Source: a virus
DNA: 58,253 nt
Virus record (IMG/VR): IMGVR_UViG_3300022723_000216
Location: 1 to 58,253 of that record
Direction: 5' to 3' (one strand)
The notes beneath the pieces are model-generated. The model did not search any database, was not told the DNA's origin, and worked only from the letters and a program-made list of their open reading frames with translations. The position numbers and the translations under genes are program-made. Positions 55,663-58,253 of the stretch are shown piece after piece. Numbering within the stretch: position 1 is the first letter of the stretch; each line of letters begins with the position of its first letter.

Positions 55663-55797
55663 CTATCCTTTCTCGGTGCACAGGTAACAGGGGATCAGGT
55701 AGTCGGGGTGCACGACGGAGGCTCCGCAGCCGTCGACCGCGGTGTTCCACCAATCCGGCCCTCCACTGACTTCTGCATCACGGCGCCCTCCGGACAA
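55663..55797 (-). CDS. Small CxxC protein, TTG start
   Basis: This 44-residue frame (GGPDWWNTAVDGCGASVVHP, then DYLIPCYLCTEKG) begins at a TTG preceded by GGGAAAG and inside the end of the beta-helix gene. The aromatic and Cys content looks coding and resembles the small zinc protein that follows. The start codon is uncertain. Confidence 0.45.
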   Translation of the reverse strand: MSGGRRDAEVSGGPDWWNTAVDGCGASVVHPDYLIPCYLCTEKG

Positions 55798-56956
55798 TGC
55801 GCAGCTTTCCCATCAGCACGTTGCCGTTGGCGATGACGGCTCCGCCTGGACCGCTGCCGGTGGTCGCACCGAGCACCGTGATCGATAGACCGGGCTGTCC
55901 CTGGTCGATGTCGAACTTGCGGCTGTCGTCGACGTCGTCGAAGCCCTCGATGCGCAGCGTGCAGTTTTCGACGATGATGGAGCTCTTGCCGCCCGGCGAT
56001 TCCTTGGGGTTGATCTCGCCGCCGTAGTAGTCGGTGATGGCCGCCACCCGCGGCTTGGCGTTGCCGGTGATGTCGCTGCCCTTGCCGCGCAGGATGATCG
56101 TCGTGTTCTTGACGACTAGCGTGCCGCCGCGCACGGCGATGCCGAAGCAGCCGGCGGCCACTGCGCCGTGATACCGCGTTCCGCCGTCCCGGTCAGTATC
56201 GACCGTAATCGTGCTGTCGCGGATCTCGATGTGCTGGCCGTCGACGCCGCTCGAGTTGCCGAGCGTAATCCCCTGCCGGCAGGTTTCGATCTCGCCGTCG
56301 TCGAACAGCAGCCGGTTGCCTGGTTCCGCCCACGAGTAGAGGCCCCACATGCGGCCGACCAGCCGCACGCGGCGCAGGACAGCGTCGGCCGGCCCGTCGC
56401 GCGGCGGCAGCTCATCGCGCTTGGCTCCGTCGTTGCGGGCGAACCCGGCCACCCCGCTGGACTGCTTGCCGTTGTTATGGTCGGGGTTGCCGTCGACCAG
56501 CGTGATGTCTTCGATGACGGTGTTTCCGTAAAGCTCCCACAGGCAGCCGGCGGCCGCCTCGGCGTTGCGATTGATGAGCGTCGTCTGGTCCATGCCCTGG
56601 CCGCGGAGCGTGACCCCATCGCGGCAGGCGATCATGCCCAGGGCCGACACGTCGACACCGCCGACGGACTTGATGTCGATCACGTCGCCGGGCTGGGCGT
56701 CGGCTAGTGCGCGCCGGTACTGGGGGCCGTTGTCGACTTCGTACACGATGGCCGCCTGGCCGCGGGCCTGTTGTACCCGTACAGCCACGATCAGGATGGC
56801 CGCGGCTACCAGCATCCACCACACGACGTCCAGGACGCGGGCCCGGCGCTTGGCGCGCCGTCGCCGGCGGATGCGCTCGGCGTCCTCGTTGTACCTGGCG
56901 ACGGCGCTGGCGCGGGCGTCACGGATTGCTTCCAGGGGTTCTAGCGCTCGAATCAT
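55778..56956 (-). CDS. Membrane-anchored right-handed beta-helix protein
   Basis: The 392 residues have a basic cytoplasmic start (RRRRRAKRRARVLDVVWWML), one membrane segment (VAAAILIVAVRVQQARG) and an external parallel beta-helix built from repeating turns (DGVTLRGQGMDQTTLINRNA, GNTVIEDITLVDGNPDHNNG, GGTLVVKNTTIILRGKGSDI). Beta-helices of this type bind or cleave polysaccharide. A type II membrane orientation is unusual for a phage; it may alter the infected cell surface. The start at 56956 overlaps the upstream gene by 4 bases. Confidence 0.75.
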   Translation of the reverse strand: MIRALEPLEAIRDARASAVARYNEDAERIRRRRRAKRRARVLDVVWWMLVAAAILIVAVRVQQARGQAAIVYEVDNGPQYRRALADAQPGDVIDIKSVGGVDVSALGMIACRDGVTLRGQGMDQTTLINRNAEAAAGCLWELYGNTVIEDITLVDGNPDHNNGKQSSGVAGFARNDGAKRDELPPRDGPADAVLRRVRLVGRMWGLYSWAEPGNRLLFDDGEIETCRQGITLGNSSGVDGQHIEIRDSTITVDTDRDGGTRYHGAVAAGCFGIAVRGGTLVVKNTTIILRGKGSDITGNAKPRVAAITDYYGGEINPKESPGGKSSIIVENCTLRIEGFDDVDDSRKFDIDQGQPGLSITVLGATTGSGPGGAVIANGNVLMGKLRIVRRAP

Positions 56957-57303
56957 GATAGGTCCTCCAGGTATTTGAACTCGATACGATTGATTGGGTC
57001 GCGCGGGCCGCAGTTGTTCAGCCGCATGAACATCAACACGAACTCGGCCGGCGACTTGCCGGGAAAGCCCTCGCGTACGACGTCGTCGGGCTTGATCGCG
57101 CATAATGGCTCGCGGCGGTTGGACACGCATTCGAGCAGCACGATGTGCTCGATTCGTTCGCCCTTCTTGAGCCCCTGGCACTTGACGCAGGCCCAGAACC
57201 GATCGCCGGGCTTGAGAAACCGCCAGCCCTTGCGGCGCGTGACGTCCTTCGTCCGGTCGCGGATCTGCTGCGTCGTCGCTGCGAAGCTCATGTTGCGTGG
57301 CAT
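56953..57303 (-). CDS. Phage ASCH/PUA-like small protein
   Basis: The 116 residues (QIRDRTKDVTRRKGWRFLKP, GDRFWACVKCQGLKKGERIE, REPLCAIKPDDVVREGFPGK) match a familiar phage family with TVTRRxGWxFLKPGD near the start. ASCH-like domains bind RNA or modified nucleotides. The function in phage is unknown. Confidence 0.7.
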   Translation of the reverse strand: MPRNMSFAATTQQIRDRTKDVTRRKGWRFLKPGDRFWACVKCQGLKKGERIEHIVLLECVSNRREPLCAIKPDDVVREGFPGKSPAEFVLMFMRLNNCGPRDPINRIEFKYLEDLS

Positions 57304-57377
57304 GGTTGGTCCGTGGTCATGTTAGGGGCCCTCCGATGCTTGTCGTTGATGAGCTGCTCGATGCGTTCGTTGCTCAT
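57288..57377 (-). CDS. 29-residue peptide
   Basis: The frame (MSNERIEQLINDKHRRAPNM) starts in an ATGA overlap with the winged-helix stop and ends just inside the start of the ASCH-like gene. Coupling is the main support. Confidence 0.45.
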   Translation of the reverse strand: MSNERIEQLINDKHRRAPNMTTDQPCHAT

Positions 57378-57586
57378 GCCAGTCTCCATTTCTTCCGCCT
57401 GTCGCGGCACCTGCCGGCCAGCACGACCAGCCCGGCCCGGGTGAGCCGGCAGCGCGCCCCGCGCACGGTCGACGGCGGCACGTCGCGCAGGGCCCGCTCG
57501 AGCACGTCGCACGTCTCGATATGCCACGGCGTGGAAGCGGACAACACCGCCCCCATCCCGTTTGGCACGCCCTTGCCCTCATCCAT
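57374..57586 (-). CDS. Winged-helix DNA-binding protein (copy 2)
   Basis: The 70 residues start with the repeated leader MDEGKGVPNGMG (within the 41-bp repeat), followed by a winged helix (VLERALRDVPPSTVRGARCR, LTRAGLVVLAGRCRDRRKKW) closely similar to the 5073-5306 product. The ribosome binding site is GAAAGGAGTTTCGTC. The gene looks like a fusion of the repeat to the winged-helix copy. Confidence 0.7.
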   Translation of the reverse strand: MDEGKGVPNGMGAVLSASTPWHIETCDVLERALRDVPPSTVRGARCRLTRAGLVVLAGRCRDRRKKWRLA

Positions 57587-57590
57587 GACG
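57550..57590. repeat. 41-bp dispersed repeat, copy B
   Basis: Identical to 5759-5799. Here it provides the start codon and first 12 codons of the winged-helix gene. Confidence 0.85.
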
Positions 57591-57610
57591 AAACTCCTTT
57601 CAACGCCGGC

Positions 57611-57703
57611 TCAGCCGGCTCTAGACCCCAGAATCGTCAGGACGGCGCAACCGCCGGCACCGCAGAACAGGTCGAGCAGTCTTGGATTGCGTTCGCTTAT
57701 CAC
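57611..57703 (-). pseudogene. Remnant of a C5-cytosine DNA methyltransferase (N terminus only)
   Basis: A GTG that overlaps the stop of the pentapeptide gene opens a 30-codon frame, [20 protein letters not shown], ending soon after. LLDLFCGAGG is motif I (SAM binding) of C5-cytosine methyltransferases. The catalytic PC motif and all later parts are missing. The next gene begins 25 bp further. It is a deletion remnant. Confidence 0.7.
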
Positions 57704-58253
57704 GTACTCAACTCCGTCGCCTTCCGCACACACTCCAGCGGTGGCCACGCATCAATCCATTCCAAAACGATCTTGCTAAACTGGCTCGTCGCCGGCGTGT
57801 CGCCTTTCTTGATCGCCAGGAAGAACCGCTCCGCTGGACGGTCGACATCCGGCTTGAGCGTTTCGATCTCCTGGTAGTTGCAATGCCGCACGTTGGCAAT
57901 CGTGCCCACCAGGCAGGCACACTCCCCTTCGTATTGCGAGCCGTCAATGCGGCCCTCGATCACCGCTTGTCGCAGACCCTCGACTTCCACGGGAGCACTC
58001 GACAGCACCGCCCAGAAGTCATCACGGATCGGCGTCAGGTTGGCGCCTCGCAGGTAGGCGTCTTGCAGGTAGGCGCCTCGCAGGTAGGCGCCTTGCAGGT
58101 TGGCGCCTCGCAGGTTGGCGTCTTGCAGGTCGGCGCCTCGCAGGTCGGCGCCTCGCAGGTCGGCGCCTTGCAGGTAGGCGCCTTGCAGGTTGGCGCCTCG
58201 CAGGTTGGCGTCTTGCAGGTAGGCGACTTGCAGGTCGGCGCCTCGCAGGTAGG
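57700..58253 (-). CDS. Pentapeptide-repeat protein, C-terminal part (runs off the window)
   Basis: From 58253 to about 58040 the frame reads A(Y/D/N)L(R/Q)(G/D/V) units, then switches to a unique domain starting [15 protein letters not shown] and including [36 protein letters not shown] and [14 protein letters not shown]. This combination is a recurrent phage family. It continues from the gene part at 1-143. The gene ends in a GTGA overlap with a methyltransferase remnant. Confidence 0.88.
   Translation of the reverse strand, partial: YLRGADLQVAYLQDANLRGANLQGAYLQGADLRGADLRGADLQDANLRGANLQGAYLRGAYLQDAYLRGANLTPIRDDFWAVLSSAPVEVEGLRQAVIEGRIDGSQYEGECACLVGTIANVRHCNYQEIETLKPDVDRPAERFFLAIKKGDTPATSQFSKIVLEWIDAWPPLECVRKATELST

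Noticed and set aside
1-58253. Integrase, excisionase or CI-like repressor
   Set aside because: No tyrosine or serine integrase and no classical repressor could be found on either strand, so I do not claim a temperate lifestyle despite the two insertion sequences.

Overview
The window is essentially one complete genome of a tailed double-stranded DNA phage with siphovirus morphology, inferred from a lambda-type head module, a tape-measure protein and the absence of any sheath or contractile genes. The DNA is GC-rich. Almost every gene lies on the minus strand in tightly coupled runs with ATGA or GTGA stop/start overlaps. Both ends of the window fall inside one pentapeptide-repeat gene: its 5' part reads leftward out of position 143 and its 3' part lies at 58253-57700. 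The contig therefore probably broke in a 15-bp repeat and the molecule is circular or circularly permuted. No integrase or lysogeny repressor is recognisable. The repertoire (Thr-rich mucin-like protein, cohesin-like and peptidase-MA-like secreted proteins, CxxCH motif, HARE-HTH fragment) suggests a Planctomycetes-like host; this is inference only.

Layout from the left. At 1-1.6 kb are a lipoprotein and a cohesin-like protein. At 1.6-12.3 kb is DNA metabolism: DnaB helicase, a replication initiator carrying iteron-like repeats, a DUF3310 protein, ThyX, an SbcC-like ATPase, a single-strand annealing protein with a YqaJ exonuclease, GNAT, HNH and CsrA. At 12.4 kb there is an initiator-like tRNA-Met. 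At 12.9-13.9 kb is a small plus-strand cluster that includes an FkbM methyltransferase. At 13.9-18.7 kb a GT2/methyltransferase fusion and a GT6 glycosyltransferase adjoin a mucin-like poly-Thr protein. At 18.7-31.6 kb are the tail and head genes: tape measure, tail chaperones, tail tube, head-tail joining, capsid, decoration, protease/scaffold and portal.

At 31.7-33.4 kb, inserted in the plus orientation between portal and terminase, is a compact TnpB/Cas12-like protein followed by a four-repeat CRISPR array. There are no adaptation genes. The protein lacks recognisable RuvC catalytic residues. This is the most notable system in the window: it looks like a phage-borne, probably nuclease-dead, single-effector CRISPR module. 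A minus-strand terminator insulates it from the terminase transcript.

At 33.7-38 kb are terminase and a ParB-DNA methyltransferase fusion. At 38-49.6 kb are host-contact and lysis functions: DNRLRE protein, sialidase, holin-like protein, secreted metalloprotease-like protein, thioredoxin with a CxxCH motif, and a permuted NlpC/P60-like enzyme. At 49.7-51.6 kb are regulators and a RuvC-like resolvase. At 51.6-54.9 kb two insertion sequences (IS256 and IS1595 families) are inserted in the 3' end of one phage gene, whose original reading frame can be reconstructed exactly. At 54.9-58.2 kb are small accessory genes, a membrane-anchored beta-helix protein, a remnant of a cytosine methyltransferase, and the pentapeptide-repeat gene.
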